Shown: positions 1 to 9,049, counted from the first letter of the stretch. The stretch is DNA of 64,000 bases from Leptobacterium flavescens (GCF_010671605.1 NZ_JAABOO010000001.1:1-64000), one strand, 5' to 3'. Program-made: numbers and translations. Notes: generated by a model from the sequence alone, not told the origin.

Positions 1-324
1 TTAAAATCAACAATCAAAAAAATCAATACCCTAAACTCTCTTAGAATGACTCTGCTTAAAATTTTTAACCGTTAGATAAAGTCGCCTCTATCTAACTGTG
101 CTGTTAACATTATGTCAATGAACTCTTAGTTTTCTATTCTCTAAACTTCCTCTCGAAAGCGGGTGCAAATATATAAACTCTTTTCTCTTCCCTCAAAATC
201 TTTTTACGCTTTTTTTTGAGTTTTTTTTGAAGCGAAAATTAACCCGCTGATTTATAAAAAAATACTAATTGAATTTTTTTTCAAAAAGGACAACTAATGT
301 AGTTATTTTTGACTTTCTGTGCAA
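1..324. other. Intergenic region at left edge, no protein gene seen
   Basis: No plausible coding frame is visible. The stretch is AT-rich, with long T runs at about 211-230 and 275-283. Read on the minus strand it runs from A-rich upstream DNA into a promoter-like site and then into a leader-like sequence that continues off the left edge. This arrangement resembles the DNA ahead of rRNA operons in flavobacteria, but the rRNA itself would lie outside the window, so this is inference. Confidence 0.45.
166..196 (-). promoter_or_regulatory. Bacteroidota-type promoter reading left, possibly of an rRNA operon
   Basis: On the minus strand TATATTTG (173-166) fits the TAnnTTTG -7 element, and a TTG at 196-194 lies 20 bases upstream as a -33 element. 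The following bases, GCACCCGC, and a downstream AGAGTTCATTGACA (about 128-115) resemble flavobacterial rRNA leaders as I remember them. The promoter match is seen directly. The rRNA assignment is inferred. Confidence 0.5.
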
Positions 325-1008
325 CTAATTTTTATCAACAGTTCTGGAAGACCACTTATTTGATAATGTCACATAATCAAAATCTAAAGCAGATACCTGT
401 TTTTCGAGTCGGTCAACAGCAAATGCTCTTTGTAGAATATCTTCAATTAAATAATCTTCTTCCACCGATTCGGGATGGTATTCCCTCTTTAAAGAGATCT
501 TAAAAGCTTTGGCTGTAGTGTTGTACCAGAAGGCACGCCAACCGCTCCTGAGTTCCTTTACCAATTTGAAAGCCGTTTTTCCGGTTTGCCTGTGAATGAG
601 TTTTACAAGGATCTGACCTTCGGTACGTGTGAGTTTTTTAAGTTCGGCAGAAAATTCTTCTTCAATATATTTCTGGATGATCCGGGTATATTTTTTACGC
701 CTGGATTTCTTTTCTATTTTTTCAAGCCTGTTGTTCAGTTCCGTAAGGCGTTCGGCCGCAAGCTTGGCATAAGGATATACCTTTAGTGTCTTCCTCTTTA
801 GAATATAGTACTTGAGCCGCTCTTCCCTGGACTCGAATTTAAGTCGATCAAAAATAATCACCTCGTCCAGATCTATGGAAGTCCGGACAACAGAATCCCC
901 TTTTATAATAATATAGTCGTACTCAAGAGAATCTTTAGATTTCTTGTTCTCCTGTGCACTTAAGGAAAATGCCATCAATATTATTACAAAAAAGCTTAAT
1001 TTTTTCAT
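325..1008 (-). CDS. DUF4294 domain-containing secreted protein
   Basis: A 227-residue protein of a family found in Bacteroidota and of unknown function. Residues 1-18 form a signal peptide ending SLSAQ, so the protein is probably periplasmic. The body is rich in Lys, Arg and Glu, with a helical, possibly coiled-coil middle (about residues 58-125) followed by a conserved stretch containing SGWRAFWYNTTAKAF. It stands alone on the minus strand and is divergent from the M42 peptidase. A TATTTTTG promoter-like site lies 28 bases upstream of the start. I recognise the family from overall pattern and length only; no catalytic residues can be named. Confidence 0.75.
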   Translation of the reverse strand: MKKLSFFVIILMAFSLSAQENKKSKDSLEYDYIIIKGDSVVRTSIDLDEVIIFDRLKFESREERLKYYILKRKTLKVYPYAKLAAERLTELNNRLEKIEKKSRRKKYTRIIQKYIEEEFSAELKKLTRTEGQILVKLIHRQTGKTAFKLVKELRSGWRAFWYNTTAKAFKISLKREYHPESVEEDYLIEDILQRAFAVDRLEKQVSALDFDYVTLSNKWSSRTVDKN

Positions 1009-1035
1009 CCGGTGTAAAATCTGATTTTACTGATT

Positions 1036-1043
1036 CAAAAATA
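1036..1043 (-). promoter_or_regulatory. Putative -7 element for the DUF4294 gene
   Basis: The minus strand reads TATTTTTG, matching TAnnTTTG, 28 bases upstream of the ATG at 1008. No convincing -33 TTG is seen at the usual distance, so this is a weak call. Confidence 0.35.
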
Positions 1044-1111
1044 ACAATTATCATAGTGTTAACTATTAAATCTATGTGAATATTGCTATTTTAGCTGACA
1101 AAATTTTGAAA

Positions 1112-2200
1112 ATGGCCAAAAAGAAAATTCTAAACAAAAAATCCATCGATTTCCTGGAGAAATACCTCAACAATGCAGCCCCGACCGGCTATGAATGGGA
1201 AGGACAGAAGATCTGGATGGAATACTTAAAACCCTATGTAGACACCTTTATAACCGATACTTACGGTACCGCCGTGGGAGTTATCAATCCCGAAGCAGAA
1301 TACAAAGTTGTCATAGAAGGCCATTCTGATGAGATTTCCTGGTATGTTAATTATATAACCGACAACGGTCTGCTTTATGTGATACGGAACGGGGGAAGCG
1401 ACCATCAGATAGCTCCTTCCAAATGGGTGAATATACATACCAAAAACGGAATTGTTAAAGGGGTATTCGGATGGCCCGCCATTCATACCAGGACTGCGGG
1501 GAAGGAAGAACCCCCGAAACTGGATAATATCTTTATAGATATAGGTGCCAAGGATAAGGAAGAAGTGGAGAAAATGGGAGTACATGTCGGATGTGTGATC
1601 ACCTATCCCGATACTTTTCACGTGCTTAACAAAGATAAATTTGTCTGCAGGGCTATTGATAACAGGGCCGGTGGATTTATGATCGCGGAAGTAGCCCGTT
1701 TACTTCACGAAAATAAGGTGGAGCTTCCTTTCGGACTTTATGTTACCAATTCGGTACAGGAGGAGATCGGTTTAAGGGGTGCGGAAATGATCACTCAAAC
1801 CATCAAACCCAATGTAGCTATCGTAACCGATGTATGTCACGATACTACCACTCCAATGATCAATAAGAAAAAGCAGGGAGAAACTAAAATCGGGGATGGT
1901 CCGGTTATTTCATATGCGCCTGCCGTACAGAATAAATTACGCGAACTCATTATCGATACTGCAGAAGAGAAGAAGATCCCTTTCCAGAGAATGGCTTCTT
2001 CCAGGTTTACCGGTACTGATACCGATGCCTTTGCATACAGTAACGGAGGTGTAGCTTCTGCTCTTATTTCCCTACCGCTGCGTTATATGCATACCACGGT
2101 GGAGACCGTTCATAAAGATGATGTTGAAAATGTGATCAGGTTGATCTACGAAACACTGCTCAAAATAAAAGCAGGAGATACTTTTAGTTATTTCGAATAA
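1112..2200 (+). CDS. M42 family metallopeptidase (glutamyl aminopeptidase-like)
   Basis: A cytosolic, probably dodecameric, di-metal aminopeptidase that trims peptides. I start it at the ATG at 1112 (MAKKKI, 362 residues) rather than an in-frame GTG at 1076, because the family begins near this point. Metal and catalytic residues of the family are visible: H71 in EGHSDEISW, D183 in AIDNRAGG, the Glu pair at 217-218 in QEEIGLRGAEM, D240, and H327 in RYMHTTVETVH. Length matches the usual 340-370. It is a single gene, convergent with the DUF3293 gene, with a shared hairpin terminator after the stop. Confidence 0.9.
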   Translation: MAKKKILNKKSIDFLEKYLNNAAPTGYEWEGQKIWMEYLKPYVDTFITDTYGTAVGVINPEAEYKVVIEGHSDEISWYVNYITDNGLLYVIRNGGSDHQIAPSKWVNIHTKNGIVKGVFGWPAIHTRTAGKEEPPKLDNIFIDIGAKDKEEVEKMGVHVGCVITYPDTFHVLNKDKFVCRAIDNRAGGFMIAEVARLLHENKVELPFGLYVTNSVQEEIGLRGAEMITQTIKPNVAIVTDVCHDTTTPMINKKKQGETKIGDGPVISYAPAVQNKLRELIIDTAEEKKIPFQRMASSRFTGTDTDAFAYSNGGVASALISLPLRYMHTTVETVHKDDVENVIRLIYETLLKIKAGDTFSYFE

Positions 2201-2204
2201 AACA

Positions 2205-2238
2205 CAAAAAACCCCTGACGCTTGTCAGGGGTTTTTTA
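2205..2238. terminator. Bidirectional rho-independent terminator
   Basis: A perfect 9-bp stem, ACCCCTGAC (2211-2219) with GTCAGGGGT (2224-2232), encloses the loop GCTT. It has an A run on the left and a T run on the right. It lies between two convergent genes and could end transcription from both sides. Confidence 0.9.
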
Positions 2239-2244
2239 TTTATT

Positions 2245-2691
2245 TCATTTCCTGTTCACCAGCCAGATAATCTCCGGCCTGGTTGTTTTAGTTCCGAAAA
2301 CAATGGCATTTTGCTCCAGGCGTTTCCCGATATCCATTGCTCTTTCCCTGGAAATATTTCCTATAAACAAGCTTTTCTCCGCTTCCCAGTTATCATCGGC
2401 GGGAACTCCTTTTGCTTCAAAGACCCTGTATTCTTTCTTATCCAAAGCCGTAATGAAATTCAGATGCCTGTTTTCATTCTCTTTGTTGCTCAGCTCTCTC
2501 GAATAAGGATTGAAAGCCGATATAACCGACCAGGAATCAATATTCTCCTCTTCCAGAAACCGTAGAAATTCGGCATGACGCTCCCCTATCTTCAGTTTAT
2601 AGACCTGTGATAAAGCCTTAACCTCATAGGTTGTCTCTTTATATGCCTTTTCCAGAAAAGCATAGGATTCTGCGGTAAGGTCCCGGCTCAT
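2245..2691 (-). CDS. DUF3293 domain-containing protein
   Basis: A 148-residue cytosolic protein with no signal peptide. The pattern fits DUF3293: ISAFNPYSRELSNKENENRH near residues 58-77, then a W-x-x-E-K-S stretch (about 102-107) and a terminal QNAIVFG motif. The function of the family is unknown. Its ATG overlaps the stop of the upstream gene in an ATGA arrangement, so the two are translationally coupled. It is the last gene of a short leftward cluster that also holds the HDIFGH protein and probably the S-adenosylhomocysteine-hydrolase-like protein. Confidence 0.75.
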   Translation of the reverse strand: MSRDLTAESYAFLEKAYKETTYEVKALSQVYKLKIGERHAEFLRFLEEENIDSWSVISAFNPYSRELSNKENENRHLNFITALDKKEYRVFEAKGVPADDNWEAEKSLFIGNISRERAMDIGKRLEQNAIVFGTKTTRPEIIWLVNRK

Positions 2692-3551
2692 GGATTCAGA
2701 ATTAACAGGTTCTCTACTTCCGGCGACCAGTTATCCAGGTTTTTACCTTTTACTTCATTTCCATCCACATACAATTCAACCCCACTGATCTCGCTGGGCA
2801 GGATCCCTACCTTCTGATCTGCAAACGGCCTGTTCTGCGGTGGTACCCAACCGGGTTCGCTTTGCTTTAAAATGGCCCCGTTCGCTTTTCTCAGGTGCCT
2901 TCCGTAATTTACCCAGCAATTCTGCCCCCGGGTCTCTGTGGTAATAGCTGCTACTGCCAGAGGTGAGAACATCTTGGAATGTTCGAACCAGGCTCTGTCT
3001 TCTCCCAGCGGCCCGAAACCAAAACCTTTCATGGCATGACCAAAGATATCGTGGATGATCCTGAACATATCATTGATAAGCAGTTCCTCTCCTTTAACTT
3101 TTAAACCTGTTCCCTGTAGCATGGGATTGTCTTTATAAACAGTTCCTTCTCCGAAGGCTATTGTTGTCTTAAAAAAGTAAAGGTGGTGCCTGTCGAAGAT
3201 ATCCTTCAACATTTCCTTACTGTTTTTATAGGGTTCATGGTTCCCCTCGTAGGGCTCAATATCTATTTTTATTTCCCTTCGCACGTATTCGTACTGCTGG
3301 ATCACTTCCTGTACCAGCTGATCATATGCTGCTTTTGTAAAGTAATCGTACGGAGAGTGTTCCATACTTTCGAATGCATCAGCAATAAATTTTCCTCTTT
3401 CCTCATTCATCCTCGATCTGTACTGGATAGGGTTTTCATCTATTCCGTAAATGGCTTTATACTTTTTTGATTCTGCATCCAGCAAAGGGCAGTTAATACC
3501 AAAAATATACTTCTTATAACAAAAATTAATAAGCTCTTTTAGATCTTTCAT
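2688..3551 (-). CDS. Uncharacterised protein with HDIFGH motif, possible non-heme iron enzyme
   Basis: A 287-residue soluble protein whose function I cannot name. The most conserved-looking part is residues 160-220: IIHDIFGHAMKGFGFG, a following TTETRGQNCWVNYG, and many aromatics. H167 and H172 are spaced H-x4-H and E206 follows 34 residues later. That order and spacing resemble the 2-His-1-Glu iron site of biopterin-dependent aromatic amino acid hydroxylases (HExxGH, then a Glu about 40 residues on). The rest shows no clear similarity to that family. It is coupled by ATGA to the DUF3293 gene and lies downstream of an S-adenosylhomocysteine-hydrolase-like gene. The reading frame is secure; an enzyme role is inference. 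Confidence 0.7.
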   Translation of the reverse strand: MKDLKELINFCYKKYIFGINCPLLDAESKKYKAIYGIDENPIQYRSRMNEERGKFIADAFESMEHSPYDYFTKAAYDQLVQEVIQQYEYVRREIKIDIEPYEGNHEPYKNSKEMLKDIFDRHHLYFFKTTIAFGEGTVYKDNPMLQGTGLKVKGEELLINDMFRIIHDIFGHAMKGFGFGPLGEDRAWFEHSKMFSPLAVAAITTETRGQNCWVNYGRHLRKANGAILKQSEPGWVPPQNRPFADQKVGILPSEISGVELYVDGNEVKGKNLDNWSPEVENLLILNP

Positions 3552-3582
3552 TTGTTTTGAATTTTGTTTTGTTAATGTTGAA

Positions 3583-3621
3583 GAAAGTAAAGTAATACGT
3601 TGTCAAAATGGCTTTACTTTC
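3583..3621. promoter_or_regulatory. 10-bp inverted repeat upstream of the HDIFGH gene
   Basis: GAAAGTAAAG (3583-3592) and CTTTACTTTC (3612-3621) form a perfect inverted repeat with a 19-base spacer, 32 bases upstream of the start codon. On the minus strand a TTGACA lies inside the spacer. It may be an operator or promoter region. It could also be a chance hairpin in AT-rich DNA. Confidence 0.35.
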
Positions 3622-3725
3622 GTATAATAAAAGTTAAAATAATTCGCTCAAAGTCCGAGCGATTACTAACATATACGAACATTCCCAAAACCTGGTTTTG
3701 TTAAATCTTTCCTAATTAAATCCCT

Positions 3726-4775
3726 TTATATATGAGGGTTTTCGCCGAATATGCCGATCCAGTCCTGAACGATCTCTTCCGCCAGGTATGAAGGAAACGG
3801 ATGTAGCTTTTTAGGAAGCTTATCATTGTAAAGAAGTATGTCTGCAACCGTGTTATGTGCGTAGAAAACAGGGTCCAGATATTTCATCAGGGTAGGTTTG
3901 TCGACAAAGAAGTTTATAGGGTATTTTTGACACATTACTTCTTCGGTATCGAAGGCATTTCCGAATTCGTCTTCTCCTCCCATATTAGCCAGATATTTTC
4001 CTTTAAAGGCACTGGCATCGTAATTGGCAGAAACCACATCTTTAATTCCGGTTGCGGTTGCTATGGCGAAAGAATTCCTCGCCTCCGATTCTATCGTAGC
4101 TTTTTCATCGGCCTGTATGGCTTTAAAACCGGCCTCTTTTGCCTGCTCAATAAAAGCGGGGTTCTTATCCACTACCACAATTTTATCCGTATAGGGTTTA
4201 AGCGCGTGGGCCATTCCCCTGCCTACCTTACCGTAGCCGAATATGAGGAATTGTTTGTTTTCGATCTCCTCTTTGCTCAATATCTTAAACGCCCGTACAA
4301 AAGCCTCTCCGGTTCCGAGTACACCTTCAAGGTTTTTAACCACACTACTGTCGACAGATATCACTGGATATTCCAGCTCGGATTCCCCGTATTTCAGGGT
4401 ACCGGTCCTGGTGATCTCCGATACGCCTAACCGGGCTTTAGCCTTGCCGAAAAGCTCTCCGGCACAATCCATCAGGATATCGTATTCTTCGGTAAAATTG
4501 TGATCGAGCTGAATGTTCACTCCTGCTTCTTCCAGGATCTGTATCGCTCTCGGATCGGGATCCATAAAAGAAGGTGAAGTTACCGTAAGTTCGGCTCCGC
4601 CCAATAGTAAAACCTCTACTTTAAGTAGGGTTTCCATAGTTAGAGGGGTATTGTGAAGAATTTTAACCCCTTTGTAGGGTTTGCTCTTTGTAACCCTTTC
4701 TCTCTGTTTGATTAAAAATGGCAATTCAGATCTATCGTAAAATTCATAGACCTTGTCAAATGCTTTTAAGTTCAT
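3726..4775 (-). CDS. S-adenosylhomocysteine hydrolase-like NAD-binding protein
   Basis: A 349-residue protein with the S-adenosylhomocysteine hydrolase fold. Motifs in order: HNTPLTMETL at 41-50, DCAGEL at 103-108, SEITRTG at 119-125, VDSSVVKNLE at 141-150, and the NAD-binding GYGKVGRG at 180-187. It is shorter than true enzymes (about 430 residues) and lacks their C-terminal Lys/Tyr segment, which reaches into the partner's NAD site. The catalytic Lys is kept (K147), but the position of the catalytic Asp four residues on is Gly. It may therefore act on another substrate or serve a different role. It precedes the HDIFGH and DUF3293 genes on the same strand, with a 174-base gap. Confidence 0.75.
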   Translation of the reverse strand: MNLKAFDKVYEFYDRSELPFLIKQRERVTKSKPYKGVKILHNTPLTMETLLKVEVLLLGGAELTVTSPSFMDPDPRAIQILEEAGVNIQLDHNFTEEYDILMDCAGELFGKAKARLGVSEITRTGTLKYGESELEYPVISVDSSVVKNLEGVLGTGEAFVRAFKILSKEEIENKQFLIFGYGKVGRGMAHALKPYTDKIVVVDKNPAFIEQAKEAGFKAIQADEKATIESEARNSFAIATATGIKDVVSANYDASAFKGKYLANMGGEDEFGNAFDTEEVMCQKYPINFFVDKPTLMKYLDPVFYAHNTVADILLYNDKLPKKLHPFPSYLAEEIVQDWIGIFGENPHI

Positions 4776-4900
4776 AGCTGATGATGTGTTAGAATGTTAT
4801 TCTTAATTATGGTCGAAGAATTTGACCAAAAATTCATTTTTTAACACATATAATTTTCTTATCCTCAAATAAATAATACTTATCATTAGGATATTCGCAA

Positions 4901-4925
4901 AAAAAAGCCCTCATAAAAGAGAGCT
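4901..4925 (-). terminator. Rho-independent terminator of acs
   Basis: On the minus strand AGCTCTC pairs with GAGGGCT (4925-4919 with 4912-4906, one G-U pair) and is followed by a run of at least six T. It lies just past the acs stop codon. Confidence 0.8.
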
Positions 4926-4948
4926 TATCAGTATCATTTAAATGATTC

Positions 4949-6862
4949 TCAATCTTTTATAACATGGGTCATGATATGCTCCACCACTTCCGGGTTCAGC
5001 AGGGTTGAAGTATCTCCCAGATTAGAGGTATCTCCCGAAGCGATCTTTCTCAGAATACGCCTCATGATCTTACCCGAACGGGTCTTTGGCAAGCCCGGAA
5101 CGAATTGTATCTTATTCAGTTTGGCTATAGGGCCAATCTTATCGGATATTTCCTGATTGATCTCTTTGCGGAGATTATCCCTGTCTCTCCCCTCCCCGGT
5201 TTCTTTTAGTATTACATAACCGTAAAGGGCATTTCCTTTAATATCGTGTGGAAAACCAACAATAGCCGATTCCGCCACCGCAGGATGCTCGTTAATGGCA
5301 TCTTCAATAGGGGCTGTACCCAGGTTATGACCCGAAACGATAATTACATCGTCAACCCTTCCGGTGATCCTGTAGTATCCGACTTCATCCCTGAGCGCAC
5401 CGTCTCCGGTAAAATAATTCCCCGGGAAAGCCGTAAAATAGGTTTCCTTATATCGCTGGTGATCGCCCCAGATCGTTCTTGCCATAGAAGGCCATGGGAA
5501 TTTTATACAAAGCCTTCCTTCCGCCTGATTGCCTATGATCTCTTTTCCGGTCTCATCCATCAGTCCTGGCTGTATACCGGGTAATGGCAAAGTAGCATAG
5601 GTGGGCTTGGTTGGTGTTACATACGGAATGGGCGAGATCATGATCCCTCCTGTTTCCGTTTGCCACCAGGTATCTACAATAGGATTCTTTTTCTTTCCAA
5701 CATGATCGTTGTACCAGTGCCAGGCTTCTTCATTAATGGGTTCTCCCACCGTACCAAGTACTTTTAAGGAGGACAGGTCATAGTTTTCAACAAAGTCCAG
5801 GTTCTCCTTTGCCAAAGCCCTTATCGCTGTAGGAGCCGTATAAAACTGATGTATTTTGTGTTTTTGTACCACCTCCCAGAAACGCCCGAAATCGGGATAG
5901 GAAGGAACTCCTTCAAACATTACTGTTGTTGCCCCATTGGCAAGGGGGCCATAGATTATATAGCTATGTCCGGTAATCCATCCTATGTCTGCAGTACACC
6001 AGTAGATGTCTTCCTCCTGGTACTGAAAAATATTTTTAAAGGTAAAAGAAGAATACACCATATAGCCCGCAGTGGTATGCAACATTCCCTTAGGTTTTCC
6101 GGTAGAACCGGAAGTATACAGAATGAACAGAGGATCTTCGGCATCCATGGTTTCAGCTTCACAACTGTCTGCTGCTTCATCCAGCAGGGGTTGCAGCCAG
6201 TGATCCCTGTTCTCTTTCAGCTCTATATCCGAATTAATTCGTTTTGCTACTAGCACATTCTCCACACAACTGCATTGCTCCAGGGCTTCATCTACGATCC
6301 CTTTTAGGTCGATGGTTTTGCCACCTCTGAAAGCTCCGTCTGAGGTAATGACCATTTTACATTCCGAATCGTTTATACGGGTGGCAAGTGCTGTGGCCGA
6401 AAAGCCGGCAAATACCACAGAATGTATAGCTCCGATACGAGCACATGCGAGAACGGCATAGGCCAACTCGGGGATCATAGGTAAATAAATGCATACCCTG
6501 TCTCCCTTACCAATGCCCTTACTCTTCAGAACATTGGCAAAGCGGTTAACCTGGTGGTAAAGTTCTTTATAAGTGATCTGTTTTGCTGCCTCATTAGGAT
6601 CGTTAGGCTCCCAGAGGATAGCGGTCTTCTCCCCTCTTTCTGCAAGGTGCCGGTCGATGCAGTTTTCGGTAATATTGAGTTTGGCATTCAGGAACCACTT
6701 TACCTGTGCTTCATGAAGATCGTATTCCAGTACTTTATCCCATTTCTTCCTCCAGACAAAATTCTCTTCAGCTATATCTTCCCAGAACTTTTCGGGTTGA
6801 TCTACAGACTCTCTGTAGGCTTTAAAATACTCTTCCAGACTATCGATCTTATACCAACTCAT
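4949..6862 (-). CDS. acs: Acetyl-CoA synthetase
   Basis: Converts acetate, ATP and CoA to acetyl-CoA in the cytosol. The 637-residue length is typical of AMP-forming acetyl-CoA synthetase. Visible motifs are the P-loop YTSGSTGKPKG (about residues 251-261), the WWQTETGG motif (about 399-406), GDGA and the GRVDD hinge (about 503), and the acetylatable lysine region TRSGKIMRR near 595, where family members are switched off by lysine acetylation. It begins 12 bases after purC and probably shares a transcript with phoH and purC. A terminator follows. Confidence 0.95.
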   Translation of the reverse strand: MSWYKIDSLEEYFKAYRESVDQPEKFWEDIAEENFVWRKKWDKVLEYDLHEAQVKWFLNAKLNITENCIDRHLAERGEKTAILWEPNDPNEAAKQITYKELYHQVNRFANVLKSKGIGKGDRVCIYLPMIPELAYAVLACARIGAIHSVVFAGFSATALATRINDSECKMVITSDGAFRGGKTIDLKGIVDEALEQCSCVENVLVAKRINSDIELKENRDHWLQPLLDEAADSCEAETMDAEDPLFILYTSGSTGKPKGMLHTTAGYMVYSSFTFKNIFQYQEEDIYWCTADIGWITGHSYIIYGPLANGATTVMFEGVPSYPDFGRFWEVVQKHKIHQFYTAPTAIRALAKENLDFVENYDLSSLKVLGTVGEPINEEAWHWYNDHVGKKKNPIVDTWWQTETGGIMISPIPYVTPTKPTYATLPLPGIQPGLMDETGKEIIGNQAEGRLCIKFPWPSMARTIWGDHQRYKETYFTAFPGNYFTGDGALRDEVGYYRITGRVDDVIIVSGHNLGTAPIEDAINEHPAVAESAIVGFPHDIKGNALYGYVILKETGEGRDRDNLRKEINQEISDKIGPIAKLNKIQFVPGLPKTRSGKIMRRILRKIASGDTSNLGDTSTLLNPEVVEHIMTHVIKD

Positions 6863-6874
6863 GAATAGCGATTT

Positions 6875-7825
6875 TTAATTATTTAGATATTGTCTGACAT
6901 TTGCATCGATCCTTTCCAAAATATCTGAGGTATCTGCTTTTTTGAAGTCTTCTCCGGTAATATTCTCGTATAATTCAATGTAACGATCCGAAACGGAATT
7001 GACATATTCATCACTCATAAAAGGTATTTCCTGGCCTTCCAGTCCCTGAAAACCATTTTCTATAAGCCATCTGCGTACAAATTCTTTGGATAATTGCTTT
7101 TGAGGTTCTCCTTTTTCCTGACGCTCCTGATATCCTTCGCTGTAGAAATAACGGGAGGAATCCGGAGTATGGATCTCATCTATCAATACGATCCTTCCGT
7201 CCCTGGTCTTTCCGAATTCATATTTGGTATCTACCAGGATCAGGCCTCTTTCTGCAGCCAGTTCGGTACCTCTTTCAAAGAGTGCCCTTGTATATTTTTC
7301 GAGCTGGATATAATCTTCTTCGAAGACAATTCCCTTTGCCAGGATATCTTCCCGGGAAATATCTTCATCGTGATCTCCTTTTTCCGCCTTGGTGGCAGGA
7401 GTAATTATAGGTTCCGGGAATTTATCGTTTTCCTTCATTCCTTCCGGCATCGGAACCCCGCAGAGTAGCCTTCTACCGGCCTTGTATTCCCTGGCTGCAT
7501 GACCGGACATATATCCTCTGATCACCATTTCCACCTTAAAAGGTTCACACAGGTGCCCTACCGCCACATTAGGATCGGGAGTAGCTATCAGCCAGTTGGG
7601 AACAATATCTTCGGTAGCTTCCATCATTTTGGTAGCTATCTGATTCAGGATCTGCCCCTTGTAGGGAATTCCCTTAGGCATAACTACATCAAAGGCCGAA
7701 AGCCTGTCTGTAGCTATCATTATTAAAAGATCGTCATTAATCGTATATACTTCTCTGACCTTTCCCCTGTATACATCTTTTTGTCCCGGGAAATGAAAAT
7801 CGGTCGACGTGATTGCGTTACTCAT
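6875..7825 (-). CDS. purC: Phosphoribosylaminoimidazole-succinocarboxamide synthase (SAICAR synthetase)
   Basis: Joins CAIR and aspartate with ATP in step 8 of purine synthesis. The 316-residue form, longer than the roughly 240 of Escherichia coli, fits the long type seen in Bacteroidota and yeast. Motifs: YRGKVREVY near 19-27, TDRLSAFDV at about 39, the [13 protein letters not shown] block around 100, [13 protein letters not shown] around 141, and VDTKYEFG / [11 protein letters not shown] around 197-224. It sits between phoH (40 bases upstream) and acs (12 bases downstream), all leftward. Confidence 0.95.
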   Translation of the reverse strand: MSNAITSTDFHFPGQKDVYRGKVREVYTINDDLLIMIATDRLSAFDVVMPKGIPYKGQILNQIATKMMEATEDIVPNWLIATPDPNVAVGHLCEPFKVEMVIRGYMSGHAAREYKAGRRLLCGVPMPEGMKENDKFPEPIITPATKAEKGDHDEDISREDILAKGIVFEEDYIQLEKYTRALFERGTELAAERGLILVDTKYEFGKTRDGRIVLIDEIHTPDSSRYFYSEGYQERQEKGEPQKQLSKEFVRRWLIENGFQGLEGQEIPFMSDEYVNSVSDRYIELYENITGEDFKKADTSDILERIDANVRQYLNN

Positions 7826-7864
7826 TTTTAAAATTCAATAATTATTGAAATCTGATTGGAAAGT

Positions 7865-8818
7865 TTAGTTATCGTGTTCTATTTTTTTATAGGCATCTAT
7901 AATAGATTTAACCAGTCTGTGTCTGATCACATCCTTATCATCCAGGTAAACTACACCTATGCCTTTAATATCCTTAAGTACAAGGAGTGCTTCTTTAAGA
8001 CCGGAAATCACCCTTCTGGGCAGATCTATTTGTCCCGGATCGCCGGTAATGATAAACTTGGCGTTTTTTCCCATCCTGGTGAGGAACATTTTCATCTGGG
8101 CATGGGTAGTATTCTGAGCCTCATCTAAGATCACAAAGGCATTGTCCAAAGTCCTTCCCCTCATAAAAGCCATAGGAGCTATCTGGATGGTGCCATTCTC
8201 GATATAATTCTGAAGTTTTTCACTCGGGATCATATCCCTCAGTGCATCGTATAAGGGTTGCATATACGGATCCAGTTTTTCCTTGAGATCTCCGGGTAAG
8301 AAACCGAGGTTCTCTCCGGCTTCAACCGCCGGACGGGTTAAAATGATCCGTTTTACCTGTTTTTCCTTTAAGGCTTTTACAGCCAGAGCTACTCCCGTAT
8401 AGGTTTTCCCCGTACCTGCAGGACCTATGGCAAAGACCATATCGTTCTTCTTCATCAACTCCACCAGTTTTCGCTGGTTGACCGTCTGTGCCTTGATATG
8501 TTTTCCGTTTACCCCGTGCAGCAGAACCTCTCCGCTCTCTGCTGTGGTGGCATACTCTGCTTCACTATCGCTGGTGAGTATCCGTTCTATGATGTTCTCG
8601 TCGAGTTTATTATACTTTCCGAAGTGAGTGATCAGCATGTCGAGGCGGCGATCAAACTCCTCCAGGAGGATCTCTTCTCCAAAAGCGGTAATCTTATTTC
8701 CTCTTGCGACAATTTTTAATTTGGGGAAGTATTTTTTAAGAAGTTGGATATTGGTATTTTGCTGTCCGAAAAATTCTCTCGGGCTAATCTCATTAAGTTC
8801 AACTATAAGTTCATTCAA
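7865..8818 (-). CDS. phoH: PhoH family ATPase
   Basis: A cytosolic P-loop ATPase of the PhoH/YbeZ type. Relatives act with the endoribonuclease YbeY in RNA metabolism and ribosome maturation. The N-terminal 120 residues carry a KH-like region. The ATPase domain has Walker A GPAGTGKT (about 135-142) and Walker B ILDEAQN (about 230-236), followed by TGDPGQIDLP, a family signature. Length 317 is normal. It is the first gene of the phoH-purC-acs run. Confidence 0.92.
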   Translation of the reverse strand: MNELIVELNEISPREFFGQQNTNIQLLKKYFPKLKIVARGNKITAFGEEILLEEFDRRLDMLITHFGKYNKLDENIIERILTSDSEAEYATTAESGEVLLHGVNGKHIKAQTVNQRKLVELMKKNDMVFAIGPAGTGKTYTGVALAVKALKEKQVKRIILTRPAVEAGENLGFLPGDLKEKLDPYMQPLYDALRDMIPSEKLQNYIENGTIQIAPMAFMRGRTLDNAFVILDEAQNTTHAQMKMFLTRMGKNAKFIITGDPGQIDLPRRVISGLKEALLVLKDIKGIGVVYLDDKDVIRHRLVKSIIDAYKKIEHDN

Positions 8819-8983
8819 AAGCTAATCGATTAAGTTATTTATCTCTTTTTACACTATTTAGGTCATCCTGTTTTTAACGGTTTTGCCTGGCATATTCACC
8901 TCACTGCACATCCTTCAGGAGCTAACTTCAAAAAATTTTATTCGCGTTTAAAAACTGCTTCCGTACCCGAATAAATTTTTACG

Positions 8984-8991
8984 TAAGTTTG
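8984..8991 (+). promoter_or_regulatory. Putative -7 element of the SAM hydrolase-gldFG operon
   Basis: TAAGTTTG matches TAnnTTTG and lies 58 bases ahead of the ATG at 9050. No clear -33 TTG is seen. It lies in a 231-base divergent gap with phoH that holds no gene. Confidence 0.5.
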
Positions 8992-9049
8992 CATAACAAA
9001 CATACACAAAAAACACTCTTTAAATTTAAAAAAATATCAACAGATTTCA

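Noticed and set aside
1076-1111. GTG start 12 codons before the M42 peptidase ATG
   Set aside because: The extension adds residues not typical of the family, and the ATG at 1112 gives the normal N-terminus.
3855-4430. 191-codon frame on the plus strand
   Set aside because: It is antisense to the S-adenosylhomocysteine-hydrolase-like gene, which has clear NAD-binding motifs.
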